Positions 10,936 through 24,130 of a DNA stretch of 64,000 nt are shown here, one piece after another. Under the pieces are notes generated by a model. That model had not been told where the DNA came from and did no database searches. It was given only the letters and a program-made list of their open reading frames with translations. The first letter of the stretch is position 1, and every line of letters starts with the position of its first letter. The stretch is taken from assembly GCF_902150065.1 (NCBI RefSeq), contig NC_043986.1, positions 12,795,890 through 12,859,889 on the forward strand. Direction: 5' to 3'. Source of the stretch: Myripristis murdjan. Taxonomy: Eukaryota; Chordata; Actinopteri; Holocentriformes; Holocentridae. The translations under genes were made by a program, and so were the position numbers.

Positions 10936-12096
10936 CATGAAAGTGATAGATGTCGCCTGTTTTTTGCTCAACTCACCAGAGAGGTGTCAAAGTCATAAGC
11001 TCTGACACTACGCGTAAGATTGTGAGAACTAGACAATCCTGATGTCAAAGCGACACAGTAAATAACACAGACAGGTACTGGAAAAACTGGAAATGAGACC
11101 TTCACTACATTTGTTTTTTAGTTGTGGATGGTTGAGCTCCTCTGCTGCCATAGATGAGGGGATGCCAGCACTGACCACCAAGAAACACATCTGCTACAAA
11201 TAACATATAAGACACTTTGCCATAGAAAAAATACATGATTATTGTAAATTTCAGTGTTTTAAAAAGAATTCTCTTCATGTTTTAGTTGAAACGTGCTAAT
11301 GTGATCAACAGTTATGTGGCCTGGACCGCCTTCACTAAAGGAAGCACAACCAAAACAACCACACAACCATGCAAGCCATCCTCGTGAGCTGAGAATCCAA
11401 CACCAACCATGGCAGTCAGACCATGTCACGGTGTCTATCACATGCTCAAACCTGGCAATGCCCGCTTCACTCCATGCTGCTACTTTAAATGCCTTGGCCA
11501 GTCGCCTGGTCCCGCCACAGGGAGAGGACAATGTCAAATCCTCCTCTAGCACAGCAGGTAAATTATTCACTGTGATTCATGTGTAAGTTGTTAAATCTTT
11601 TTGCACAGTGGCCACTTCCTCTGTCTTCAGTACGGGCTGGTGCAAGTTACAGCCCTCTTCTCATCAAAGGTCAGTGAGCTTTTTTCTGGATGAGTTGCAC
11701 TTATGTTTGCATTAAATACAAATATCAACACCCCAGTCATGTTCTCAAGTTGTCCTGTATATGTAAAAGATTTGGTTTGAATTTGCCATCTTTGATAAGC
11801 AAATGCATGCAAGGGAGAACAAATAATTGTCTTGTTCTCAGACAGCAGCATGACTAAATAATTATCTCCGCCAGCATGGGAGAGGTCATGTGTTTGGATG
11901 TTGTGTGTGTATGTGTGTGTGTGTGTGGGTGTGTGTGTGTACATGTCTGTCTGCAGCTAATCTTGCAAACTACTTGGGATATCATCCTAAAAAAATTTGT
12001 GCACACTTATGCCTGCATGATGAAGAAACTCTCATAATTGCAGTGATTCAAAACCTTTGAAAAACATGTTTTTGCTACTTCTTCTCTCTTTCTTCC

Positions 12097-12100
<4 letters not shown>

Positions 12101-12149
<49 letters not shown>
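12101..12149 (+). repeat. (CT)n microsatellite
   Basis: About 24 dinucleotide units with no interruption. Short open frames across it are repeat artefacts. Confidence 0.95.
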
Positions 12150-12152
<3 letters not shown>

Positions 12153-14353
12153 CTCTCTTCCAGGGCTGGTATTTTATTTTTAGTTGATTTTGGGCGAGCG
12201 TACACACAAGTTAAATTGCAGAGTGTCATCGTCGGCATGGCATTTCAAATGTCACTGGTACGGTATCACAATGTCTCCTCTTTTTGGAGATGTGACAACT
12301 TCACCTCATATCACCGGGATGTCACTGGCAATACTGACAGAGTCGCTGGAGGACCTTCACCACAACGTATCTGATGGTAATGTATTAAGTGTAATGTTGC
12401 AAAACATCGTCACGTCATAACTGAATGAACGTCACGGTTGTGATTGCAGGAACATACTGTGTTTGTAGGGAAGAGAGTAAACACACCAGAGCATACACTG
12501 AAAAAAAACAACTTGGTAAAAAGTGTCAGGGCAGCAGTTAAAATGTTACATAGCCTTATGCTGCACGACTGTAAAAATGACAGGTGAAACATAGTCAGCG
12601 GGCTATTTTCCTAATCTTCACCATTGTGTCAGAGAGAGAGAGACCTGTTGTAGGAGCCATCTTGAATTTTTCTATTTTAATTTCAGCTCTTCCTGAAAAG
12701 CATTTGTTGAAAGCCATATGATCTCTGGCAAAGAGCCAGGAATGACTCATGAGCCTTATGTTCCTGAACACCAGTACAATGTGTGTAATAAAGTAAAAGT
12801 CAGGGAGAACAAGAAACAGGTCATGACGAAAGGCTTTGGGAGTGTTATCAGTATAGAAAGCTATCCTTTCTATACTGTACTGTACCATATTTGAATCATA
12901 GAGTAATGTACGGTAATTTTAAATTTGAAAAGTGTTTGACAGTTCAACTGGCTGCTGAACTTTGCTCAACACATAGCCTATAGTAGCCTATAGTCTATAA
13001 ATACAGTACCTTTAGTCTAGTAGATACAGAGGAGAGCATTTATATTTCAGGCATTTAACTGACTCTTACACCTACCAGTTTAGAGTGATTGCAGTACTAG
13101 AATAAATTTGAAAGCCTCGCTAAGTATACATTGTGAGCAGCAAAATACAGGTCTAACTAAAGAGTAAGAGTACCAACTTATGTTAAAACACCTTTATGTT
13201 AATGAGTTTCTCTTAACTTACATCCAAGTTTTTAGCCACAGCTACATGACAAGATAATGTAGCTTCCTACTGAGCAAATTCATCATGTTATTTCTTCCTA
13301 CTAATGTCACTTGTGTTTTCATTGTTGTGTTTATCACTGAGACATAAAACTATGAAAACATCAGGGCTGAATAAACAGAACCAGTCAGCTAAAGCCTGAA
13401 CATGTCCTTTTATTTTTTTATGATTGTATTTGAATTTCTGATTTGAATGTCCTTAGGTTTTTAATAATTTAGTCATGCCAAAAATGTTCATTTTGCAGTA
13501 ATTTCTAACCCAGTTTCACAGCTATCGAGTCATCTTTGCTTGGTCATCTTCACACAATTGAGGCTCAGAAAGCTGCTCTAGCCCAGCTCTAATAAAGGCA
13601 AAAGCATGTAACAGCTGACAATAATGACCTCAATGTCAGAGTCACCCACCAACTTATCGAATCTCTTGATGCAGTTTATTGAGCCACTGGTCAAATAAGC
13701 ATTCAAGTTCTATTATTGTAAAAGGTGACTGTCCTTTTTCACAAAGAAATTATACAGATAAACCTGTATATAATAATGAAAAATATGATAAATTTCTCTG
13801 ATGTAATTCAAACTTCAAAATCACCACAGTGTATAACTGAAAGATTAAACAGAAATCTCACAATGGTCTTTGTGGTCATCAAATAGCAAAGAACAGCACT
13901 ATTAATAGTACCATTTTTCCTAACTTCTTCCCTTCATTAACTATAATGAATCAGCCTGCCAATGATGGATATTGCTACATTCACCACTGATAAGAATAAG
14001 GAAACGGACAAACACTGTCATAACAATAAAAATAATACACAAAATAATTTAGTTAACTTAACACTACTCCTCTAAGCAGATGACCTTTTTCATAGGTATG
14101 GAGTTTTCATAAGTACTGCAACTGCTGAGTTATTCTGATAAACTTCTAATGACATGCTTTCAATAAAATAAAAATACATTTAGGTCTTTGGATAACAGTA
14201 CAACCTGCTTCAAATTCCACCAAAAAAGTCTCTATAGCACCACATTAAAAAAAACGTGAGTGCTGCGTCTTCCAACTGTCTCTTGCCAAGTGTGCTTTGG
14301 GTATCGTGTGGCTTCCAGCATTTGATATGGAAACCCTGCTTTCAAACGTGTCT

Positions 14354-17300
14354 TCACTTTGACTCTCCCAGCAGGTGGACGATGAGTTCATAGGTGGAGA
14401 GAACAATGGCTGTGTTAGGGATTTGTCTAATTAGCTGTGGAATGAGTCCTCTATAAAAAGCTGCATATCCTTCCTCCACTGCTATCAACCTCCCTGTCTG
14501 GAAGAAGTACTTGTACTTGCTGCCCTCCTCCCGCAGTCTCGTCCGAATGACCTCTGCGGGGACACACAAAGTAAAAGAAAATAAATTAGAGATAATCAAT
14601 AATAGTCATGTTATTCCTGGTACTGTTTTTTCAAAAGACAATTTGGATAACAAGTATTTACCATGTGGGTAGGCTATGCAGGACGCACAACCCTTTGAAA
14701 AAGCAGCTGCAACCATCAGGCTTAAAAAGTCTGATGCTCCTTTTTCCGTGTTACTATTTGGGGATGTGAGGCGGCGTTCAGCAAGGTGTTTCTTCAATGT
14801 CTCGTAGATAAGGAAGCAAATCATTGTCTCCGAGATGCCAGCGTAGGACGCGGTCAGGCCTCGGTAAAAGCCCCGGATCCCCTCTGTTCTGTAAACATAG
14901 CGGGCACACTGCAGTGCGTTCATTTTCTTCTCTCCTCTGGCTCTGAAAGGTGAAACAAGACAGAGACATGAGACTCTAAACAAGGTCACATCTACTGGCA
15001 ACTCCTGTCAGCTAGCATTAACTTCATTAAAATTTTGAATGATTTAGTTCTACCGAGACAAAAAACATGAAAGGCTTCAATTTTTGACTGCAGGGCAGGT
15101 GTTTGGTATTTTAAAACAAGGTCTCATTCCTGTGACCTCACATGATACTACTGCCCTGTGCTTGGCAATGTAAATATAGACTCTTCTTCTGAACACACCA
15201 ACGTGCGTCAGCAAGCGTATTTATGGACACAGGTCACATGCTCAGTCTCACGTACTGCATTACCCAAGGGCACTCATAAAGGCACTCTTAGTTAAAGGTT
15301 ATATTACATGTGGTACCATCAGAACTGTAAAGACCTTCAAATAAATCACTACATTAAAGAGATCTAACACTGAACGCTGGAATCTGCCTGAAGTCTAATA
15401 CTGTAAGCATGCATAATCCAGCTGCAATTAAGCGCATACACACTTTCTCTCCAGCTGCATCCTTGTCTTGACCATCCAGATGGGGTTCATCAGAGAGTTA
15501 GTAACAAAGGCTGAGGACAAAAGAAAACAAGGGGATTTTTTTTTATTTTTGCAATGCAGTGTAACCTAATATTTTCATCCCAATACTGTGATTCAAAAGT
15601 GTACAGTAATACAAGTACATGAATAGAAAAATTTGATCTTTTTTTTTTTGTTTAACTGCACTTAGACACATTTAGGGGAGATATGTACTAAAGAAAAGGT
15701 TGCATGCTGACTGCTCACCTGCAAAGCCAGCAGACGACATGTGCACTACTCCACTATTGGGAACGAACAAGCCATTGAAGACTTCTTTAGACTTTGAGTA
15801 TGCAGCAAAGTAAATGGCTCTGAAATATAAAGGAACAAAAACAGAGAGAACTTGATATAAAGTCACTGTCAAGACACCCAACCCACAACACCCATGGCAC
15901 TTTTAATGTGTGAATGTTCTTTTATAGCTGCCGTGCATTTATGGAATGATCACATGTGGGCTCTTGTAAGCCTTTGACAGGGTGTATCCAGAGCAGTCTG
16001 TTCCCCAGTGCTGCTCTCTCTGCTTTGCTTCTGGAACAGCCCGTCACAGCACCAGAATGGGCTGAATAAGCACTGGGCACCAGAGATGCCCCTGGAGCTA
16101 TTCTGAATGTAGGTCTGTCCAAGTTGTCAAATGGAGTGCAGGAATGGGGAAATCAGTTTGTAAAGGAGCATGCTGTGGCTATTCATTAACCATGGGGAAA
16201 ATATTTATACGTAACACATCACCCTCTTCAGTTAACAGAGTCTAAAAGTCCAACTAAGCTCTTTGGTAAATGTATTGGTGCATGTATATTACTGTTGTAT
16301 ATTAAAACCAATTTCATGCTTGTTTCAACTTCTCAGATATGATCTATGAGGAAATATAGCAAAATATTGACCACTTGTTCATGCTTTACAAAGAAAAAGA
16401 ACAAAGGTTAAAGACTTTGAGATTAAACTGAGTTTAGACTGAGGTTTTATTATCTGGAGTAAAATTTCCCAAACCACCTTACCGCTCAGCTCTACTGATA
16501 TTACATCTATACACCACTGTATTGATGTCACGAACATGGTTGCCACAAAGCTTTTGGATTTTGTCATATATCACTCTAAACTTATAGGGACAAAGATGTG
16601 ATGGGTAGTGTGCAAGACATGGGGGGCATTGACTACTTTTCTGGCACCTAAATTGCCTTCTTTAAAAATCAATTGAATTTTATTGAGTGCAAACACTGAT
16701 TTTAGTGTACCTTGAGGGGGCCACACCAACAAGGTTCGGTCCTAGGCCACGGAACAGTGATCTTGGTCCCTCTTTTTCTAGAATTGACCTGAAATAAAAA
16801 TAAATAAATAAATAAAAAGTTTAGAACACACTTGGAAGGTAGGTGTGAATGACATTAACACAGGCTCAGTGGATGACCAAAAATGACCGCTCACTCCTGA
16901 AACTGCCACAAGCGCTACAATCCACCACCAATCCTGTTTACCCAGGCTGGTTCTGGACAAGTTTCTACACTGTTCCCTTTGACCCATGTAATGCACCATG
17001 AACCCGGTCTGATCTGGCACACTTGGCTTGTCATAGCCAGTGACATCCCTGCATAATCTTTTGGACTGTAGCCAGACAGTGACCTTCACTCTCCTAGAAG
17101 ACAGGGTGAATGGCTGGGGCCGAGTAAAGAGGGAGGCTAAAGCTAAACGTTGCATTAAGCTCTGAAAGGCAAATCTTGTCTCTGGAGCAGGGTTCGACTG
17201 CCTTTTTTTTTGTAAGTAATCCTTTTTCAAGAAACACAAAAGCATGTGTGCAGTTCAAAGTCCAACTCTCAATACCTGGCAAAGATTTTCGTTTTGATGA

Positions 17301-20300
17301 CTATCATTCATTTCTTAACTGACTATCAGTTTCACTAATAAATAATAAAGGATGAAAACAAAATTAAATAATTGCGAGGAGTACATTGTAACATGTTTAC
17401 AGGACGAATCTGAATGAATTTAGCCAAACTGGAAAAACTAGAACAATAGCGTATGCTTTTCTGCAAAACTAGCATTACCATTTTCAGCAAATGAAAAGCA
17501 ACTACACAAAGTTCAATAGCCTGCAGCTACAGCCAAGAGTCAGCAGACTCCAGTCCAGACTAGTTGCGTGCGAGGGCGCCCAGCCCTCACTGTAATATAA
17601 CACTGAGGCAGCTCCCTCCACAGAACTTCCTGCACTCTGCGGCACGTCCTCCTCGCTCACTGGGGCTGCCTCTTGGCTTCCCACCCCAAAAATGGTCTTA
17701 CACAAGTGCCAGTTCCTTTGATGCCACAGACCTGTTGCATAATGATGTCTATCATGAGGCCTGGTAGTGGAACATATCCTGCACGCTAGATAAAAGCAGG
17801 ATACTGTGTACTTAATCCATCTTTATATAAAGCAGGATTAATGGCACTCAATTTAAGACTGTGATGGGAAACAGGGGACAGGCTCCCAAAAGCTCCAGCC
17901 TGGACTGAAACAGTACTGCATAGGAGTTTGTACAGACATTTAGAAAAACATGTTGTTATGTCAGTTTTGATGTGCCATCACAGAGAAAACACGGTAGTAT
18001 TCCCCAGGCAACACGCTCAATGGGATGCTACAACGGCACCACAAAACAGTTATGCCAGTCACGCTATGATGTCTTAAGCAGAGCAAAGGGCAGCAGCTGT
18101 GAGGAGGGAAGCCTTTGTCATGAGCACCTCAAGGGACGGGACACACATCATGCAGCAGTACTCCAGAGACAAACATAAAAAACAAACTTACCGTAGCACC
18201 TGCAGCAGCCCCGGTGTAACAGTCCCTTGTCTGATGACTCCAGTACCGCTCAGGGTGCCCAGCTGGACCTGGAAGACGGGCCGGAGGGAAAGGCCAGAGG
18301 ACTGTAACCGAGTCTTCAGCACCTCCAGGGGGCAGGTCATGATGGCTCCTACTGTGCCACTACATCTGGACACACCGGATCAATTTCACAAACATACGGA
18401 TTAGCCTTTGTCATGTTGAAAACATGTCTACTGTACAATCTCCTGCATACACAGTAGGCCTTGTCCCAAGGGTCAATAACTGCATGTGATGTTTACCATT
18501 ACAACAAGGGCTAACCTGCTTAGAACAGTGTGTTCCTTGGATTTGCGAGGCAACTGATATCAGCTCTGCGCAAGGAAATTTCTTTTTTCCCCAAACAAAC
18601 AGTCCAGCTGTAGGCTATGTCTTATGAACAATTATGGTCAAAGACTAAGTTCTTGTTCTGCTCTGAAAATTGGTTCAAGTTAACCAAGCACATTTGGTGC
18701 AAAAGGTTGTTAGCTCAGACAGGCTCTAATTGGACCTGTCAGGAGTTGTTGGGGAACAAGGACAGCTCGTTATTAGACACAACTGTCCCAGTTTCAACTC
18801 AACCCATCCATTCATCTTCAAAGCTCTCACTGGTACATCCTAAATAAACTGTCTACAACCTTGTCACTAATAAGCTTAAACGTGACAGATTAGACTGAGC
18901 CTCTGTGCTGCATCATGTCTGAAGGACAGAGTCAAACATCTGATGAATAATAACCCCTGATCATTCACAGATCCCTAGTCATATCTCCCAATCCTCTATT
19001 TGCTATAAATAGTTGCTCATAAAGAACATATTCTGGGTGGAACTGCCATTGCATAACCTAATTTCCCACATAAATGACTTGTAACAGTGTTGAAATGATG
19101 TGGCGTGGAGAAATTGTTGCAACTGTGATAATGATATTGCACTTATTCCCCTATAAAACTAGGCAACAGCATGCCACAGCATTCTTGTTTACAATAGTAT
19201 GGATCCTGAGGAAATGGCAAGCATACGTCTGAAATTGTGCTGTTTTCCAAAAACTACAAAAACCAGCCAGTCACACAGGCTCAACTGGATTTCTGACACA
19301 TGGTTCAGCATTAACCTGAGAGGTCAGCAATATTTGTCTGCAACAGGTTCAACATGCATGCAACAGCATTCTTCTTTACAGTGGTATATGTCATGTCAAA
19401 GTGACAAGCATACTGTTGAAATTTTCGGAGAAAACCACAAAAACTGTCCAAACAGACCAAACAACTGAATTTCTGACAAACGCTTCAGCATTGACCAGAG
19501 AGGTCAGCATTAATTTGTTTCAACAGGTTCTGCAATACCGTAAAACCTGCCGTACAACTAAAGCTAAGTGTTCACCATTTGTTGTATAAATAAGTAAAAT
19601 ATTTCTCATTCATTTCACATTTTAAATTGTCGTATTATTGCCAAATAAATAAGAAAATAGCTTAAACTAAGAGTAAGCCGGAACATTTCAAGGTTAAAAA
19701 TGGCGTCCGTATGAACAAACAATTTTCATATACATATGAATTGAAACATTTTTTTATTTAGTTATAACTATAAGTAACCTTGACACATCATACATTGCAT
19801 ATAAGTAAGGGTGATCCGCCCGCTAACACTCATGGCTAATGGTTGCCGTCCTTTGTTGTGGCTCCGTTGCGTTAGCAGCAAACTGTAGGTTAACGTTAGA
19901 TGTTATGTAATAGCTATACCAAAGGACGATATGGAAAGGTCAGTCTCATGACTGCGCCACTTCAGCCATGACTGCGCCGCGACATTTTACTCTCAGTTTA
20001 AGCCTTGACACCACCAGTCGTTACCCAAAAACACTAAAATATTGTAATGCTGAAGATACGGAAAATTTATTAAAAAAAAAAAAAAAATGTATAAAAACTG
20101 TAACGTTGTCGCACTTCCTACGAGCTAACAAGGAACCCAGCCAAATAAGCACGGCTCCGTTACAGATAACGTTGAATAACTTTCGACACGGGATAACTGT
20201 TTTCCGGACAAAATAGACGTTGACAATTTATCGTTACGGATAAATTATCGCAAATACAATCAAAGTTAGCCACATTTTGAGCGACCCTTAAACATATTGT

Positions 20301-20732
20301 GTAAGGTGAGCCCAACGTGGCGGCGTGTCCCTTTAAAACATGAACGGATCTTTATGAACGTGGAAATATGGCTATCACGCAATGCTACCATTAGCCATAG
20401 CTTCCACTATAGCATTATCAGCTACCGTTAGCGAGCTAGCTAAAGGACTTCTCCTTTCTCTGAACTTCGGGCTGAAATGACTACTGCGTGACTAGTTGCC
20501 TTTTAATGTATTCTGGGTTCCTTATTATAGGTTATCCAATACGTTTAATGGCGAAAACAACGGCAATTTTCGCCATCGAGCAAACAAAGTGGGTAGCATT
20601 ACAGAGATAACACATTCATGTTAGCCGTGGCTCTGAGCTAGTGAAACGTTATTAATTCACTCGGTGGAAAAACAATTTCAATGTGACTTACCCCCCAGCG
20701 AAGAGATGTAATAGCGTGTCTTTCTGCGCCAT
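14354..20732 (-). CDS. slc25a33: Mitochondrial pyrimidine nucleotide carrier SLC25A33
   Basis: Seven coding exons in transcript order: 20732-20692, 18365-18192, 16788-16711, 15819-15719, 15510-15444, 14942-14662 and 14553-14354. They total 942 nt, giving 313 residues (human 321). All three carrier signatures are present: [10 protein letters not shown] near residue 26, [10 protein letters not shown] in the middle and [10 protein letters not shown] near residue 250. Six transmembrane helices are expected from the threefold repeat. Diagnostic stretches fit SLC25A33 better than SLC25A36: [26 protein letters not shown] and the end [15 protein letters not shown]. In mammals this carrier (PNC1) exchanges pyrimidine nucleotides across the mitochondrial inner membrane, supports mtDNA maintenance and responds to insulin/mTOR signals. 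The start is [14 protein letters not shown] in the short first exon. Every junction keeps the frame and there is no break. Its neighbour spsb1 lies upstream on the same strand, as in human. Confidence 0.95.
17225..17528 (+). repeat. Diverged repeat copy A in slc25a33 intron 2
   Basis: Shares many collinear blocks with 21285-21598 in the same orientation: TTCAAGAAACACAAA, TTCAAAGTCCA, TTTAGCCAAACTGGAA, GCTTTTCTGCAAA and AAATGAAAAGCA. It has no coding potential. It is probably an old mobile element or a segmental copy; the family is not known to me. Confidence 0.7.
19163..19540 (+). repeat. Diverged tandem duplication, about 185-190 bp unit
   Basis: Two neighbouring copies, about 19163-19352 and 19353-19540, share ordered blocks: CAACAGCATTCTT, GACAAGCATAC or GGCAAGCATAC, CTGAATTTCTGACA, GGTTCAGCATTAACC or its variant, GAGAGGTCAGCA and CAACAGGTTC. 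It lies in intron 1 of slc25a33. Small open frames across it are not conserved between the copies. Confidence 0.75.
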
Positions 20733-20960
20733 TGTTTTTTTCAAACGGCCACCATAATCTTCTTATGTTCCTGGTAAATTCTCGTTTATATCAAAGGTAG
20801 AGGGGCAACAGTTTGCTCCTGCTGAGGCTAAATAGCGTGCTAACGTTCATCCGGCCGGCTTTCAGGGGAGCCTGTCAGTGCGGCAGGGTGACCCGGGGAG
20901 CTGGCATTTACGTCAGGGGGCCGGCCGGGGGTGTTGTCCATGACGTCGGAGCGCGGCGAT
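20733..20960 (-). promoter_or_regulatory. slc25a33: slc25a33 promoter with two CRE-like sites
   Basis: GC-rich stretch just upstream of the slc25a33 start codon. It holds TTACGTCA at 20908-20915 and TGACGTCG at 20941-20948, both close to the CREB/ATF consensus TGACGTCA. No TATA box was recognised. Regulation by cAMP or stress (CREB/ATF) is inference from the motifs. Confidence 0.55.
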
Positions 20961-21182
20961 CAACACGCCTCCTTGACCTCGTTTAAATAATTGCTCCATT
21001 GCCGACAACAAAGCTTCAAAAACATGAAAAAAAACACAACACCCTGCATGTTTTTGTTCCTCCTCTCATTTAACTATTTGTAGAAAACTATAATCTTGCT
21101 TGCTGCATTCACAGATGTTATCGTCATTGTAAAAAAAAAAAAAAAAAAAAAAAAGTGTAATCAAAAAGATTTGCTTAATGTT

Positions 21183-21800
21183 GTAATCAGATAATATTAG
21201 TCTAGGGAATTATGGAGTGTCACTAGTGAGTTTATGGTGATCTTACTCCTCTTTTTTCATACATACCTTATTGTGTACTTTTATGAGTTCAAGAAACACA
21301 AAGGTCAAGTGTGCGTCCAATTCAAAGTCCAGCCTGCAAAGACTTTTATTTTGACCGTCCCTCATTCCTTAACTGACAATTCACTAGTAAAGCAGGATGA
21401 ATAAGAATGGAATACATTCATTTACATTTGTAAACATTCTAACATGTTTACAAAATGAATTAGGATGCATTTAGCCAAACTGGAATAGCTAGACCAGAAT
21501 ATGTACTGACAAGCAAACGCTTGCTTTTCTGCAAAGCTTGAGTTACCATTTCAAATGAAAAGCAGCCGCAAAAACGTAATTAGCAAACGCAGCTACTATC
21601 AAAAAATGATAGCACTGATAATACGATCACAGTAATGATAGTATTCCTGTTATAGTCAAATAATATTAGTATAAGGAGTTATCCTAAATAAAAGTGTCAG
21701 TAGTGATTTTATGGTGACATTATTGTTCTTTTTCATAGATACCAAAGACTTTCATTTTGATATGATGACTATGATATTTCTCTAATTATTTTAATGAAAT
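21183..21800 (+). repeat. Repeat copy B and a truncated third copy
   Basis: The part at about 21285-21598 matches copy A at 17225-17528. The flanking segment 21183-21265 (AATAATATTAGT, GTGTCACTAGTGAG, TTTATGGTGA, TTTTTTCATACATACC) recurs in order at 21655-21745 (AATAATATTAGT, GTGTCAGTAGTGA, TTTATGGTGA, TTTTTCATAGATACC). So a unit of about 470 bp is repeated, with the second copy cut short. Type unknown. Confidence 0.65.
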
Positions 21801-23934
21801 ATACATTCGAACAGTTCTCTGTTGTGTGGATATACACGTGTTGTTCAATTATGAAATGGATGCATGTGAATTATGCACTCAGATTATGTAATAATCAGAG
21901 CATAGGTATTAGAAAATATTAATGATAGCATTATTACTTTCTCTTTTTTTTTTTTTTTTATTATGTTTATAACTAGTCTGATAAGATAGGCACAGAGGAG
22001 GCGTGATAAAAAGTGAGAAAAACAACCTCATCTCCCTCATGGTATTGTCTTGTACAGAACAACAGCCAAGTCCTTGATTTTAATTGGGGGACAAATATGA
22101 CACCATGATTACACAATGGCAGCTGAACACAGCCCATGAGCGTATATGTGAAGGTATGTGCTGGTGACCAATGGGAGACGGAGGTGTGTAAGAGCAGAGC
22201 TGGAATGTAAATGATATACTCTGAGTTGCCCTGAGGTAATCTAGTTTCTGAATCTACTGAAAGATAACAGGGTTATTCAGTCATCTTTTTAGCATTGTTT
22301 TTCCGTGCACCTGTACAACAACAGCCCTTTTGTGTGAAAACACCAGTCAACCTGGCTGCCCTCGTTCTTTTTTAAATCAGAACAAAGTTATTATTCCTCT
22401 GTACTGACAGGGTACATTCACTTAATGATTAATTTGTAAACACTGACCCTGAGACTGAATTTTTTGCTCTTCAGCAAAGTTATGAATTCAGGTGATTGCC
22501 ACGTTTATGGCATTGTTATACATTTTTCACAATTAATTTTAGAAATGAAGTGAACAGTTTATATTTGAGATTTTACCTTTTCATCAGGTTAGTTCTTTTA
22601 TTAGATATTCTTCATATTGTATATTCATAAATGTCAGCATGTGCTTTTAAAATATTGTTTGTGACAGTTTCGTAAACAAGCTGTTGCGTAACTGTAGTTT
22701 CTGTTTATGACGTGACCCCCAAAGTGAGACAAGTTAAAATTTTACAACAGAAGATTAAGTTACTCAGCTATCATCTTTCAAATAAGGACTGGTGCTGTGT
22801 GCAACTGTGGGACTGTTTCAGGAGATGTAGTTTTTAATTCTCACCCACAAACATATGCGGGTGGAAATGCTACCACCAGGTGACCAAAGATGTAACATGC
22901 AGATTCAGCAACAGTGAGCTGGAGGACAGCTTTAGCTCTGCCTGACAGCTGAGTGAAAGTGTGGATTTTTTTTTTTTTTTTTTTTATTCTGCTAACTGAG
23001 TTTCCTACCTTGTTTGGCCTCTAGTGCCTATTTCATTTGTCACCTTAGTTGTTGTTTTTTTTTTTTTTGTTTGTTTGTTTGTGTGTTTGTTTGTTTTTGT
23101 TCTTTTGAGGTTCAATGTTTTCATAAGCTTTGTTTTTTTTTTTCTTGTTTGTGTGAGTTTGCATACAAATTAACTAGACAAATTCTGTCTCACGTAAACT
23201 GTAAATTGGAATTTGCATTAGTTTCTGTGTAAGTGAAACCACAGGAGCTGGGAAGTGACACAGTGGGAATACTGGAGCTTCCAATCACACCATCCCTTAC
23301 CATATCCACTGCTGCTGTCCTCACTATTTTTGAGTTTCAGTGAAAAATTCTGGGTCTGCCACAGTGTAGTTAAATGATTTCCAAGTTCACTGAATTTGGT
23401 TGCCATCTGACTTCCAAATTTCTTCTGCATCAACCTGACGTGTTTGAATTTCATCCCTTGTGCACCAACAGAACACTACAGGCCTGAATGCTTGACCCCT
23501 AGTGACGGGTTTCACTGGCTCTGTAATGCTTTGAGGGGCATTTTCCGCCAGCATTGTCTGGTGCTCCATCCCTCCAGTAGAGTCTTTGAGGATTTACGCC
23601 AAGGAGAATTAAAGCTGTTCTGGAGTCTTGCAGTGGCCTAAGACCATACTTAGACACTTGATGCTGTTTTTCCCTTTTGTCACTTGTCTGTATGTCTGAA
23701 GTGGCAACATTTCTTTTCACTGACATAATCACTGGAGTCAATTTCATAATCCATCAATATTAGCAACACGGTAGGCCCCAATTTGTCTTCCATACAGTCA
23801 CCCTGACTCTTGAGGTACTGTTAGTTTAGTAAGGCACATTACTATTTGAGTGTAAATATGTACTTTACTTCATTGTGAACTAACTCAATTTGGTAAACTA
23901 CCTTTTCACAGCAGTATTCCCTCAAGAATGCACA

Positions 23935-24130
23935 TGACACAATAGGTAATTTGGGTGTAGTGTGAGCAAGCCTTGAGCAAGAGACTGAACCCCTAACCAC
24001 TCCTGATCTGCAGGTTGGCACCTTGTATGGTAGCTTCTGCTATTAATGTGTGAATGTGAGACATTATAAACCACTTTGAGTTGTTGGTAGACAGGAATTG
24101 TAGTCCATTTACCATTCATCATAATTTGAA
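23935..24130 (+). mobile_element. Degenerate SINE-like element
   Basis: Contains motifs I associate with widespread teleost tRNA-derived SINEs: AGCAAGAGACTGAACCCCTAA, GGTTGGCACCTTGTATGGTAG, GTGTGAATGTGAGACATTA, CCACTTTGAGT and a 3' end with GTCCATTTACCATT. The order fits a V-SINE type body and LINE-related tail. It is diverged and lacks a clear A/B-box promoter at the 5' end. Recognition is from memory, not from a database search. Confidence 0.5.

Larger units (their letters stand above)
9481..14353. other. Spacer between the receptor and slc25a33
   Basis: No coding exon was found. The segment near 9768 starts like a hAT terminal repeat (CAGAGGTTCCCAAAGTTGGG), but no matching far end was found. 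Simple repeats lie at 11904-11939 (TG) and 12101-12149 (CT). A 65-bp palindrome with short tandem repeats lies at 10807-10935 and is listed on its own. The part just left of 14354 is probably slc25a33 3' UTR; TTTATT (AATAAA on the minus strand) occurs near 13407, but the true end is unclear. Confidence 0.5.

Noticed and set aside
16778-17245. 155-residue open frame on the minus strand inside slc25a33
   Set aside because: It lies in an intron, overlaps exon 3 in another frame and repeat copy A, and shows no family motif.
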